Shown: piece after piece, positions 25,237-33,167 of the stretch | How the letters are laid out: each line of letters begins with the position of its first letter | Position numbering within the stretch: position 1 is the first letter of the stretch | NCBI GenBank assembly: GCA_017423025.1 | Contig: JAFPGC010000032.1 | Location: 1-64,000, forward strand | Direction of reading: 5' to 3' | DNA length: 64,000 nucleotides | Source of the DNA: Bacteroidales bacterium | GTDB taxonomy: Bacteria > Bacteroidota > Bacteroidia > Bacteroidales > UBA932 | Translations under genes and position numbers: made by a program | The notes under the pieces: model-generated | The model's input: only the letters and a program-made list of their open reading frames with translations | What the model was told of the DNA's origin: nothing | The model's database searches: none

Positions 25237-26898
25237 TTACTTGATCAGGTTCCCCAGGATGGAACGGGTGAGTTCCTTGGTGAGGGTGTTGGTGGCGCTG
25301 CGGGTGGCTTTCTTGACCACTTTCTCGCCGGTGGAAGTCTTGGAGGTGGACTTCTTGCCGGTAATCTTGCCCGTAACGGCGTCGGCGGCAGCGGCGGCAG
25401 CCACGCCGGTGACGGCGGTGAGCACGGACTTCAGTACCTTGGCACCGATGCCGTTGGACTTCTTCTTGGCAGCTTCCTTCGCGGCCTTTTCGGCCTCCTT
25501 GGCGGCTTTGGCATCGGCCTTGGCCTGGATGGCGGCCTGCTTCTCGGCCTCTGCGGCGGCTTCAATCTCTGCCTTCTGGCGCTCGGCCTCCAGGGTGGCG
25601 GCGGTAATCAGTTCATAGGCACTTTCGCGGTCGATGGAATGATCATACCGGCCGTAGAGACGGCTGCGCTTGATAAGATCGGCCCTCTGGTCTTCCGTGA
25701 TGGCGCCAATCTGGCTTAGCGGGAAGAGGATCTTGGCGCGTTCCACGATGGCCGGAGTACCCTTTTCGTCCAGGAAGGAGACCAGGGCTTCGCCGGTTCC
25801 CAGTTCCAGAAGCGTGTCGTAAGTCTTGAATTCCGGGTTGGGGCGGAAGGTGTCGGCTGCCACCTTGACGGCCTTCTGGTCCTGCGGCGTATAGGCGCGA
25901 AGGGCGTGCTGCACACGGTTGCCCAGCTGGCCCAGGATGTTGGACGGGATGTCCGTAGGGCTCTGGGTAATGAAATAGATACCCACGCCCTTGGAACGGA
26001 TGAGGCGGATAACCTGCTCAATCTTGTCCGTAAGGGCCTTGGAAGTACCTTCAAACAGCATGTGGGCCTCGTCGAAGAAGAACACCAGCTTGGGAAGGTC
26101 CATCTCCCCTACCTCGGGCAGGGTGGCATAGAGTTCAGACAGCAGCCAGAGCAGGAAGGTAGAATAGAGCTTGGGCTGGAGCATGAGTTTATCGGCCGCC
26201 AGCACGTTCATGATGCCTCTTCCGGCCTCGCACTGCAGGAGGTCGTAAATGTCAAAGTCCGGTTCTCCGAAGAAAAGGTCTGCACCCTGGTTCTCCAGAG
26301 CCAGCAAGGCGCGCTGAATGGCCCCCACGGAGGCCGATGTCACATTGCCGTACTGGGTGGTATATTCGGCCGCATTCTGCCCCACGAAGTTGAGCATGGC
26401 GCGGAGATCCTTGAGGTCGATGAGGAGGAGGCCGTTGTCATCGGCAATCCTGAAGACGATATTGAGTACCCCGGTCTGGGTCTCGTTGAGGTCCATCAGG
26501 CGGCCCAGCATTTCGGGACCCATCCGGGAGATGGTGGAACGCATGGGATGTCCCTGCTCTCCGTATACGTCAAAGAAACGCACCGGGCAGCTCTGGAACT
26601 GAGGATTCTCAATTCCGAATTCCGGCATACGCTTCTCGATAAAGCCCGAGAGTTTACCCGTCTGCGAAATACCGCTGAGGTCCCCTTTCATATCGGCCAT
26701 GAAGCAGGGCACGCCGGCCTGGCTGAAAGTCTCTGCCAGCACTTGTAGGGTTACGGTTTTACCGGTACCGGTGGCGCCGGCGATGAGTCCATGGCGGCAA
26801 GCCATCTTGCCCTGAAGGGAAATGGGGCCGTTCGCAGAATGCGCAACGTACAGTCCTCTTTCTTTGTCTAGCATATCTATTAATTGTGTAGTTATCAA
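25237..26898 (-). CDS. HerA-like (DUF853 type) P-loop ATPase
   Basis: 553 residues. Walker A GATGTGKTV at about residues 41-49, Walker B LPKLVFFFDEAHMLFEG near residue 270, a sensor-like FITQSP and an arginine near the C-terminal end of the core place it in the HerA/FtsK-like group known as helicase HerA-like C-terminal/DUF853. The last 130 residues are a low-complexity Ala/Lys/Glu helix (EAEKQAAIQAKADAKAAKEAEK) and a Lys/Thr-rich tail. Role unknown: DNA translocation is inferred from family only, and no nuclease partner (NurA) is adjacent. A later start at 26874 (MLDKERG) is possible. Confidence 0.75.
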   Translation of the reverse strand: MITTQLIDMLDKERGLYVAHSANGPISLQGKMACRHGLIAGATGTGKTVTLQVLAETFSQAGVPCFMADMKGDLSGISQTGKLSGFIEKRMPEFGIENPQFQSCPVRFFDVYGEQGHPMRSTISRMGPEMLGRLMDLNETQTGVLNIVFRIADDNGLLLIDLKDLRAMLNFVGQNAAEYTTQYGNVTSASVGAIQRALLALENQGADLFFGEPDFDIYDLLQCEAGRGIMNVLAADKLMLQPKLYSTFLLWLLSELYATLPEVGEMDLPKLVFFFDEAHMLFEGTSKALTDKIEQVIRLIRSKGVGIYFITQSPTDIPSNILGQLGNRVQHALRAYTPQDQKAVKVAADTFRPNPEFKTYDTLLELGTGEALVSFLDEKGTPAIVERAKILFPLSQIGAITEDQRADLIKRSRLYGRYDHSIDRESAYELITAATLEAERQKAEIEAAAEAEKQAAIQAKADAKAAKEAEKAAKEAAKKKSNGIGAKVLKSVLTAVTGVAAAAAADAVTGKITGKKSTSKTSTGEKVVKKATRSATNTLTKELTRSILGNLIK

Positions 26899-26902
26899 TT
26901 CG

Positions 26903-27023
26903 GATGAATAGGTACCCTCCTGAGACTACGGACCTTCGGTCCTATCCCTCCCACCGCTTCGCGGCGGGCCCCTCCCATTCACGAGCATGGGCGGCTACGG
27001 TCTCAGGAGGGTACCTATTCATC
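26903..27023. repeat. 121-base structured element with 24-base terminal inverted repeats
   Basis: Perfect 24-base inverted arms at 26903-26926 and 27000-27023 (outer ends GATGAATAGG...CCTATTCATC). Inside lie GGACC-TTC-GGTCC, CCGC-TTC-GCGG and CCCAT...ATGGG hairpins, giving a cloverleaf-like fold of one long stem and three short arms. It fills nearly the whole gap between the HerA-like gene and cstA. No coding frame or tRNA features (no CCA end, no T-loop). Most like a MITE-type repeat or a structured processing/termination element. Confidence 0.8.
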
Positions 27024-27028
27024 TATTA

Positions 27029-28480
27029 TTATTTACTTCTAGTTCTCCAAAGATAGAATAAAAAGGACGAAATCGCAAAGGTGATTACGCCAATGAGGGG
27101 TGCCAGCGTCTGGGGAAGACGCAGGCCGATTTTATCCACCATAATGAAGGTGACGCACACGGAGGTCATGAACAGGGCCGGCAGCAGGGTAATCAGATAC
27201 CAGCGCCCCCCCTTGGTGCGATACAGATAGACGGTAGCCGTCCAGAGCATAAACACGGCCAGCGTCTGGTTGCTCCAGCCAAAGTAACGCCAGATAACGT
27301 TGAAGCCGTTGGCATCGGCAATATTATACCAAAGCAGGAAGGCCGATGCGGCAAAGAGCGGAATGGCGATGGCAAGGCGCTTGTGAATGTCCTTCTGGGG
27401 CAGTTTGACAAAATCGGCCACAATGAGACGGGCACTGCGGAAAGCCGTATCACCGGAAGTAATGGGGGCCGCAACCACGCCCAGGATGGCCAGGATGCCA
27501 CCCATCAGACCCAGCCAGTTCTCCGAAACCTTGGTTACCACGGCAGGTGCCGCGGCACTCATACTGGAACCCACTTCCTCGGCACCGCCGGAGAAGAAGA
27601 ACCAGGAAGCGACGGCTGCCCAGATAAGGGCCACGAAACCTTCCGTAATCATGGAGCCGTAAAAGACGGACCTTCCCAGTTTTTCGTTCCGGATGCATCG
27701 AGCCATGAGCGGGCTCTGCGTGGCATGGAAGCCGGAAATGGCTCCGCAGGCAATGGTAATGAACAGGCAAGGGAAGATGGGCTGGTTCTTAAGGCCGGCC
27801 TTTTCGGACCAGCCGCCCAGGCCGTCCCATAGTTCCGGCAGCGTGGGCCACTTGATGAAGAGGCAGACCATAAGGGCAACCGCCATGAAGAGCAGCGCCA
27901 CGGCAAAGATGGGATATACCTTGCCGATAAGCTTATCGATGGGCAGAAGCGTAGCTATCAGATAATAGAAGAAGATGATGCCCACCCACAGCATGATGGA
28001 GCCGCGGCTACCGTCTCCGGCAATGTCTCCAAGGATAAGGGCCGGGCTGTAGACGAACACCGTTCCTACCAGCAGGAGCAGCACGATGGAGAACACCAGC
28101 ATCACCCGCTGGGTCCTTTTGCCCAGATAGTCTCCCACCAGATCCGGGAACCCGGCACCTCCGTGACGCACGGAAAGCATGCCGCACATATAATCGTGCA
28201 CGGCTCCGGCAAAAATGCAGCCCAGGACAATCCACAAATAGCTGGACGGGCCGAATTTGGCACCCATGATGGCACCGAAGATGGGACCCGTACCGGCAAT
28301 ATTGAGGAACTGGATCATATACACTTTCCAGGTAGGAAGGGGGATGTAGTCTACGCCGTCCTGCATCTCAATGGCCGGTGTTTTCCGGCGAGGATCGGGG
28401 CCGAAGGCACGGTCTACGATTCTACCATAGATGAGATAGCCCAGAATCAGGGCCACAATGCTGATGAGGAAGGAGATCAT
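27029..28480 (-). CDS. cstA: Carbon starvation CstA family transporter
   Basis: 483 residues with about 13 hydrophobic helices. The N-terminal signature IALILGYLIYGR..DRAFGPD.RRKTPA and the segments NIAGTGPIFGAIMGAKFGPSSYLWIVLG and GAVHDYMCGMLSVRHGG are typical of CstA. Characterised relatives import pyruvate or peptides under starvation; the substrate here is not determined. It is a short form of about 480 residues (E. coli CstA is about 700), common in Bacteroidetes. The gene begins 3 bases after rsmD on the same strand. Confidence 0.87.
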   Translation of the reverse strand: MISFLISIVALILGYLIYGRIVDRAFGPDPRRKTPAIEMQDGVDYIPLPTWKVYMIQFLNIAGTGPIFGAIMGAKFGPSSYLWIVLGCIFAGAVHDYMCGMLSVRHGGAGFPDLVGDYLGKRTQRVMLVFSIVLLLLVGTVFVYSPALILGDIAGDGSRGSIMLWVGIIFFYYLIATLLPIDKLIGKVYPIFAVALLFMAVALMVCLFIKWPTLPELWDGLGGWSEKAGLKNQPIFPCLFITIACGAISGFHATQSPLMARCIRNEKLGRSVFYGSMITEGFVALIWAAVASWFFFSGGAEEVGSSMSAAAPAVVTKVSENWLGLMGGILAILGVVAAPITSGDTAFRSARLIVADFVKLPQKDIHKRLAIAIPLFAASAFLLWYNIADANGFNVIWRYFGWSNQTLAVFMLWTATVYLYRTKGGRWYLITLLPALFMTSVCVTFIMVDKIGLRLPQTLAPLIGVITFAISSFLFYLWRTRSK

Positions 28481-28483
28481 AGT

Positions 28484-29014
28484 TTATTCGAAAAAAGTAA
28501 AATGGACCCGGCCGTAGTGCTTTTCCTTCTTGAAATGGGGATGTTCCGTAAAAGAATGCTCGTCCCCGTGCTCCAGGATAAAGTAGCAGCCCGGATGAAG
28601 CAGGTCCAGGGAAAAAATCTGGTCCGGAAGGGTTTCCAGTCCCTCCAGGGCATAGGGCGGATCGGCAAAGATAATATCGAACTTTTCGCGGCAGATGGGC
28701 AGGAAGTCGAAGACATTGTCCCGCACCATGGTTACATTGGAAAGCCCCAGACGGTCCGCCTCCGTTTTGATGAAGCTAGCATTCTCGCGGGCCATTTCCA
28801 CGCAATAGACGCGGGACGCACCCCGCGAAGCGAATTCAAAGGCGATGGAGCCGGTGCCTCCGAAGAGATCCAGCACCTTGAGATCCTCAAATTCGTATTC
28901 GTTGTCCAGGATATTGAACAGACCTTCCTTGGCAAAGTCCGTGGTGGGACGCGCATTGTATCCTGCCGGTGGCAGAATCACTTTTCCTTTGAGTTTTCCG
29001 CCAATGATTCGCAT
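28484..29014 (-). CDS. rsmD: 16S rRNA (guanine-966-N2)-methyltransferase RsmD
   Basis: 176 residues. Seen: the start MRIIGGKLKGKVI, then RPTTDFAKEGLFNIL, the SAM-binding LDLFGGTGSIAFEFASRGA and the catalytic DPPYALEG. It methylates the small-subunit rRNA. It lies 4 bases after the DUF3822 gene, its usual Bacteroidetes neighbour. Confidence 0.93.
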   Translation of the reverse strand: MRIIGGKLKGKVILPPAGYNARPTTDFAKEGLFNILDNEYEFEDLKVLDLFGGTGSIAFEFASRGASRVYCVEMARENASFIKTEADRLGLSNVTMVRDNVFDFLPICREKFDIIFADPPYALEGLETLPDQIFSLDLLHPGCYFILEHGDEHSFTEHPHFKKEKHYGRVHFTFFE

Positions 29015-29018
29015 GTTG

Positions 29019-29708
29019 TTATAATTGTACTACGCCCTTGAAATAGCGGTACAGGGACATGCGGGCCTCGGAGGTGAGCGGTGTGCGGAAGCAAACCGTA
29101 GACACTTCCGGATTAAGCTGCAGTTGCTTGAGGCCCAGGAACAGGAAATACTGGGCAGTGGTGAAGTCCGGAGCCTGGAATACATTGGCCAGGCGCAGGC
29201 TCTTGCCCTGTGCAATGACCAGATGGAGATACCCGTCGGCCCAGGAGGCCACAATCTTGTTGTATTCCGTGAGGGTTTCCAGTTGCCGCAGGAGATAATA
29301 CATCTCCGGCAATACCCGGACGGGCTCTCCCGAAACGGGCAGCACTGTCTGGGCTATCACTTTGGAAAGGGACTCGCCTATGGAATTGCTGAACACCAGC
29401 AAGGAGGCTTGCGAAGGCACGGGGACGGTTTCTACGAAATCGGCCGCTTCCAGGGTGCAGAGTTCCTCCAGGGCAGCCCGGGCACGGGAAGGCTCAAAGA
29501 AGACTTCCGGTACCAGACAGACCTTGGGGGTAAGAAGCGACACGGCCACTTTCTCGTAGCGGCGCTGGAACTCCGGGGTGGTGAAAAGGGTTTCCGCACC
29601 CAGCCAGTCTGACATGCGGACCCCTTCTTCGGTTTGCACCTTAAAAGAATATCCACTCAAGGAGACTTGAATGGATATCCCTGTAAAAGTTGTATTGGAG
29701 CCTTCCAT
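29019..29708 (-). CDS. DUF3822 family protein
   Basis: 229 residues. The whole-length pattern (GYSFKVQTEEG, then FSNSIGESLSKVIA, YYLLRQLETLTEYNKIVASW and AQYFLFLGLKQLQLNPE) matches DUF3822, a Bacteroidetes family with an actin-like (ASKHA) appearance and no proven function. It is almost always next to rsmD, as here. Followed by rsmD with a 4-base gap and preceded by a membrane protein gene 9 bases away. Confidence 0.8.
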   Translation of the reverse strand: MEGSNTTFTGISIQVSLSGYSFKVQTEEGVRMSDWLGAETLFTTPEFQRRYEKVAVSLLTPKVCLVPEVFFEPSRARAALEELCTLEAADFVETVPVPSQASLLVFSNSIGESLSKVIAQTVLPVSGEPVRVLPEMYYLLRQLETLTEYNKIVASWADGYLHLVIAQGKSLRLANVFQAPDFTTAQYFLFLGLKQLQLNPEVSTVCFRTPLTSEARMSLYRYFKGVVQL

Positions 29709-29717
29709 ACAGGAAAA

Positions 29718-30419
29718 CTACTCCCAGTTACCGGCGTTGTTGTTAGGAGCGGTAACGCTACCTACCTGCAGGCCTTCGTACTTGTTCTGATCCTTACGTT
29801 CGGCATCCAGGTTGATGCGGAGCTGGTTGTCCAGCCCCTTGCACAGAGCCTTGTAAGGCATACGGGCCTCGAACAAGGGAACGTGAACACCGGAAACCAT
29901 CTTGATGGTGGATTCCATTTCAGTCTTGACGCCACCGGAGAACGGGATGTAGGCCAAGGAGTCGATGTGGAAGTCCGGACGGTTGGTGAAGAGGGTGTCC
30001 TTCACGGGAACCTGGGTAGTGACAGAATACACCACGGGAGTACCCTGCTTGTAGGCTTCCTGAAGTTTCTCGAGCATCTGCTCGGGTTTAAGTTTCTTGT
30101 TGGCCTTCTTGATGGCCTCGGTGTTGGCAACAGCCACAGAGTCGTCCATGGAGCCGATCTGCATCACGATAGCCATTTTACCACCTTCATAGAACATCTT
30201 GAGGGAGTCCATGGTGGGGCTGAAACGACCGGTTTCACTCTTGAAGGCAACCTGAAGGGTACGGATGTCTTTCAGACGCTGGATGGCCACCTGAGAACGG
30301 GCGGCAACCTCTTTGTTAAACTTGACCGGCTTTTGAACACTCTTGACCGTAAGCCAGGCAAGAAGGACGATAAGGGCTGCCAGGGCGCACTCAATTGCGA
30401 TTTTGACTGATTTGTTCAT
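29718..30419 (-). CDS. Membrane-anchored protein of unknown function
   Basis: 233 residues. One N-terminal helix (about residues 7-25, IAIECALAALIVLLAWLTV) anchors an extracytoplasmic domain. The next part, VAIQRLKDIRTLQVAFKSETGRFSPTMDSLKMFY, resembles the pilin-like helix and loop seen after type II/IV pseudopilin transmembrane segments. The rest (FHIDSLAYIPFSGG, EARMPYKALCKGLDNQLRINL) is not a family I can name. It has a good promoter and heads the run through DUF3822, rsmD and cstA. Conserved in Bacteroidales by impression only. Confidence 0.55.
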   Translation of the reverse strand: MNKSVKIAIECALAALIVLLAWLTVKSVQKPVKFNKEVAARSQVAIQRLKDIRTLQVAFKSETGRFSPTMDSLKMFYEGGKMAIVMQIGSMDDSVAVANTEAIKKANKKLKPEQMLEKLQEAYKQGTPVVYSVTTQVPVKDTLFTNRPDFHIDSLAYIPFSGGVKTEMESTIKMVSGVHVPLFEARMPYKALCKGLDNQLRINLDAERKDQNKYEGLQVGSVTAPNNNAGNWE

Positions 30420-30453
30420 TATTCTAGTGTTTTATAATTTCCTAAACTTCCGA

Positions 30454-30484
30454 CAAAGTTAAAAAAATGATTTCTCAAAAGCAA
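30454..30484 (-). promoter_or_regulatory. Promoter of the 30419-27029 minus-strand operon
   Basis: TAACTTTG (30454-30461) as -7 and TTG (30482-30484) as -33, 20 bases apart, on the minus strand. Confidence 0.65.
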
Positions 30485-30494
30485 TAATCTTTTG

Positions 30495-30502
30495 TAAATT
30501 TG
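30495..30502 (+). promoter_or_regulatory. -7 box of the nrnA promoter
   Basis: TAAATTTG, TAnnTTTG match, 22 bases before the ATG at 30525. It argues for that ATG rather than the TTG at 30513. Confidence 0.5.
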
Positions 30503-30524
30503 CCATCGCAAATTGGTCCTGTAC

Positions 30525-31577
30525 ATGCTTGTCCTTACGGAAGAGATAATTACAAAGCTGAAAACCCTGCTGGAAGCCGCCTACCGGGTGGTTGTGGTGG
30601 GGCATACCCATGCCGACGGTGACGCCCTGGGTTCCACCGCCGCCCTGTGCCTCTTCCTGAGGGAAAGCATGGGAAAAGAGGTCAGCTGCCTGTTCAGCGA
30701 CACCCCTCCGGAAAATCTGCGTTTCCTCCTGGCCGAAGGCATCCCGTACTATTTTCACGACCGGCAGCCCCTGAAGTGCATCCAGACCATAAAAAAGGCC
30801 GATCTGATAGTCCTGCTGGACGCCAACACCTTCGACCGCACGGAAGCCCTGATGCAACCGCTTCGGGAATCATCGGCCCGCAAGGTCCTCATTGACCATC
30901 ACCTCAATCCGGACCTCCAGAGCTTCGACCTGGTCATTTCCACGCCGGACATTTCCTCGGCATCGGAACTCCTGTACTGGGTTCTCAAGAAGCTGGGATT
31001 CCCCGTGAAACCTGGTATGGCGGAACAGTCTCCGGCATATAAGGCCGCGGGCGAAGCCCTCCTGGCCGGAATGACCACGGATACCAACAATTACAACAAT
31101 TCGGTCTTCCCTACTACTTTCCAAATGGCTTCGGAACTCATCGGAGCTGGCGTAGACCGCGACATCCTTTTGCAAAAGCTGTACTGGTGTTACCGGGAAA
31201 ACCGGGTGCGCCTGATGGGATATATGCAAAGCAAGCAGCTGACCATCCTGCCGGGCGGTGCCGCCTACATGATTCTCTCCCGCAAGATCCAGGAACAGTT
31301 CGACCTGCGCGAAGGAGAATCCGAGGGGCTGGTCAACGTGCCGCTGTCCATTGAGAAAGTACGCCTGAGCGTGCTGGTAAAAGAAGACGGTCCCTTCTGG
31401 CGCGTAAGCATCCGGTCCAAGAAAGGCACATCGGCCCAGAAACTGGCCCAACTCTGCTTCCACGGTGGAGGACACGAAAACGCAGCCGGAGGAAAGATTA
31501 TCCCGGGACAGGATTTTGCCCGCTCCAGGGGACTCCGTTCCTATCTGGAAAGAATATTAAACGACTATCTCTCATGA
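30525..31577 (+). CDS. nrnA: DHH-family phosphoesterase (nanoRNase/pAp phosphatase NrnA)
   Basis: 350 residues. The DHH domain has GHTHADGDALGS near residue 27, LIVLLDANTFDR and IDHHLNP (the DHH motif), then GMTTDTNNYNN. The C-terminal DHHA1 domain ends with CFHGGGHENAAGG. NrnA degrades 2-5 nt RNAs and the by-product 3'-phosphoadenosine 5'-phosphate with Mn2+. The stop overlaps the next lipoprotein gene by 4 bases. Confidence 0.88.
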   Translation: MLVLTEEIITKLKTLLEAAYRVVVVGHTHADGDALGSTAALCLFLRESMGKEVSCLFSDTPPENLRFLLAEGIPYYFHDRQPLKCIQTIKKADLIVLLDANTFDRTEALMQPLRESSARKVLIDHHLNPDLQSFDLVISTPDISSASELLYWVLKKLGFPVKPGMAEQSPAYKAAGEALLAGMTTDTNNYNNSVFPTTFQMASELIGAGVDRDILLQKLYWCYRENRVRLMGYMQSKQLTILPGGAAYMILSRKIQEQFDLREGESEGLVNVPLSIEKVRLSVLVKEDGPFWRVSIRSKKGTSAQKLAQLCFHGGGHENAAGGKIIPGQDFARSRGLRSYLERILNDYLS

Positions 31578-32131
31578 AGCGAAGCTCCGTCATCCTCCTG
31601 GTCCTTCTTCTTGCAGCCTGCACCAAGCAGTCGCTGCAGACCACTTATGACAAGCAGACCAGCAACATTGAGAGTTTCATATCGACCAATATGGGCCGGG
31701 ACGCCACCGCCACCCTGGTCCGTAACGAAGGGGCCTACCGCCTGAACCTGCACGACACGCTGGATGCCACCCTCCACCGCACCGATTCGCTGGATTGGGG
31801 CGGTCAAGTGGCGCTGTACTACGGGTGCTTCATCTTCTCCGGTACCAGCTTGTCTTTCACGAACCTGGTGGCTACCAACTCCAGGGAACTGGCCAAAGAG
31901 GCCGGTTGGAAACTTACCGACGAATCCCGATACAAGCTGGACACCCTTACGCTGGACAAATCCCTGCTGCCCGGCCTGGCCGCAGGCCTGGTGGGCGTAC
32001 AGCCCATGGATGAGGGTTATATCCTCTTCACCGGAAAATATGGCTATGGCGGTTCCCAGAAAGGCACGATTCCTGCAAGAAGTGCCCTGGCCTATTACTT
32101 TTGGATAGAAAATATAAGCAATGAAAACTAA
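31574..32131 (+). CDS. Small FKBP-like lipoprotein
   Basis: 185 residues. The lipoprotein signal MKRSSVILLVLLLAACTK has its lipobox LAAC at Cys16. The C-terminal half has the shape of an FKBP domain: GLVGVQPMDEGYILFTGKYGYGGSQKGTIPARSALAYYFWIE parallels the G..M..G....I....YG.......IP....L pattern. Bacteroidetes GldI-type proteins are similar envelope FKBP lipoproteins; the aromatic active-site residues are not all present, so isomerase activity is uncertain. Start overlaps nrnA by 4 bases; the end overlaps the next FKBP gene by 11 bases. Confidence 0.65.
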   Translation: MKRSSVILLVLLLAACTKQSLQTTYDKQTSNIESFISTNMGRDATATLVRNEGAYRLNLHDTLDATLHRTDSLDWGGQVALYYGCFIFSGTSLSFTNLVATNSRELAKEAGWKLTDESRYKLDTLTLDKSLLPGLAAGLVGVQPMDEGYILFTGKYGYGGSQKGTIPARSALAYYFWIENISNEN

Positions 32132-33164
32132 ATATCTCCTATTAGCCGCCCTGGGTTTCGCGCTCATGGGATGTGCCAAAGAAAACACGCCCTCTTCGGG
32201 AGAAGTGGCCCGCCAATACCTGAGTCTGTGGATGGACAAATACCATCCCGGCATTGACCCCAATGCCGATGGTCTGTACATCCTGCAGGACAATCCCGGC
32301 ACGGGAGACCTTTGGGATGATTCCAAGAGTTATACCTACGTAGAGGTGACCATCAGCAACCTCAACGGCGTCATTTCTTCCACAACCGATTCCACTCTGT
32401 CCAAACAGCTGGGCACTTACGTCAAGGGTAACTATTACGGTCCCCGCTTCCAGAGCACTGGAGAAGGGAGCAGCTATGCCGGTTTTGACGCCCTCCTCAA
32501 GGGAATGCGCGTGGGAGGAAGCCGCCAGGCGGTAGTTCCCTCGTGGTTACTGACCACAAGCCGCTACAAAACCGAGAAGGAGTATCTGAATGCAGCGACT
32601 TCCGCCGCTTCCCTCATCTATAGGGTAACCCTCAGAGGCCAGACCGACGACGTGGCTGATGTCGAAAAAGACAGCCTTACCCGCTATGTCTTGCGCAAAT
32701 ATGGCAGCGTCGCCCCTTCTACTTACAAGACTGACGAAGAGGCCGATGGCACTTTCTATTTCATCAGTGACACCTCGGCTTTCATCAACAGCGGCGTAGA
32801 ACCCCGCGGAGCCAATGACGAAGGCAAAATCAACTACACCGGCCGCCTCCTCAACGGGCAGTTATTTGACACTACGGTGGAAAGAGCGGCCAAGGATGCC
32901 GGTATGTTCGTCAGGGATAAGAGCTACGAACCGGTAACCATTACTTTCGCCTCCGAGTGGAAAAGCATTGCCATGGGAAGCAGTTCGTCCCTCATTGACG
33001 GTTTCAAGGGTGGTCTTTACAAGATGAGATACCCGGGCCAGAAAGCCATTGTGGTTTTCACCTCCACCCACGGATATACCAGCACCGGAAGCGGCAGCAC
33101 CATTCCCGCCTGGTCCCCCCTGGAGTTTGAGCTGGAGTTGGTCAGCCTAACCCGTCTGAATTAA
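32121..33164 (+). CDS. FKBP-type peptidyl-prolyl isomerase lipoprotein with two domains
   Basis: 347 residues. The signal with lipobox ALMGC (Cys18) predicts an envelope lipoprotein. It carries two FKBP-like halves. Residues about 50-165 (YTYVEVTISNLNG, FDALLKGMRVGGSRQAVVPSWLLT) form the first, and residues about 230-345 the second, the more canonical one (INYTGRLLNGQLFDTTVE, then LIDGFKGGLYKMRYPGQKAIVVFTSTHGYTSTGSGSTIPAWSPLEFELELVSL). The role would be folding of outer-membrane or periplasmic proteins. Translationally coupled to the preceding small FKBP-like gene (11-base overlap). Confidence 0.78.
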   Translation: MKTKYLLLAALGFALMGCAKENTPSSGEVARQYLSLWMDKYHPGIDPNADGLYILQDNPGTGDLWDDSKSYTYVEVTISNLNGVISSTTDSTLSKQLGTYVKGNYYGPRFQSTGEGSSYAGFDALLKGMRVGGSRQAVVPSWLLTTSRYKTEKEYLNAATSAASLIYRVTLRGQTDDVADVEKDSLTRYVLRKYGSVAPSTYKTDEEADGTFYFISDTSAFINSGVEPRGANDEGKINYTGRLLNGQLFDTTVERAAKDAGMFVRDKSYEPVTITFASEWKSIAMGSSSSLIDGFKGGLYKMRYPGQKAIVVFTSTHGYTSTGSGSTIPAWSPLEFELELVSLTRLN

Positions 33165-33167
33165 GAT

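Noticed and set aside
26903..27023. tRNA or tmRNA gene
   Set aside because: The fold has several arms, but the outer stem is 24 bp, there is no CCA, no T-arm GTTC and no anticodon arm geometry.
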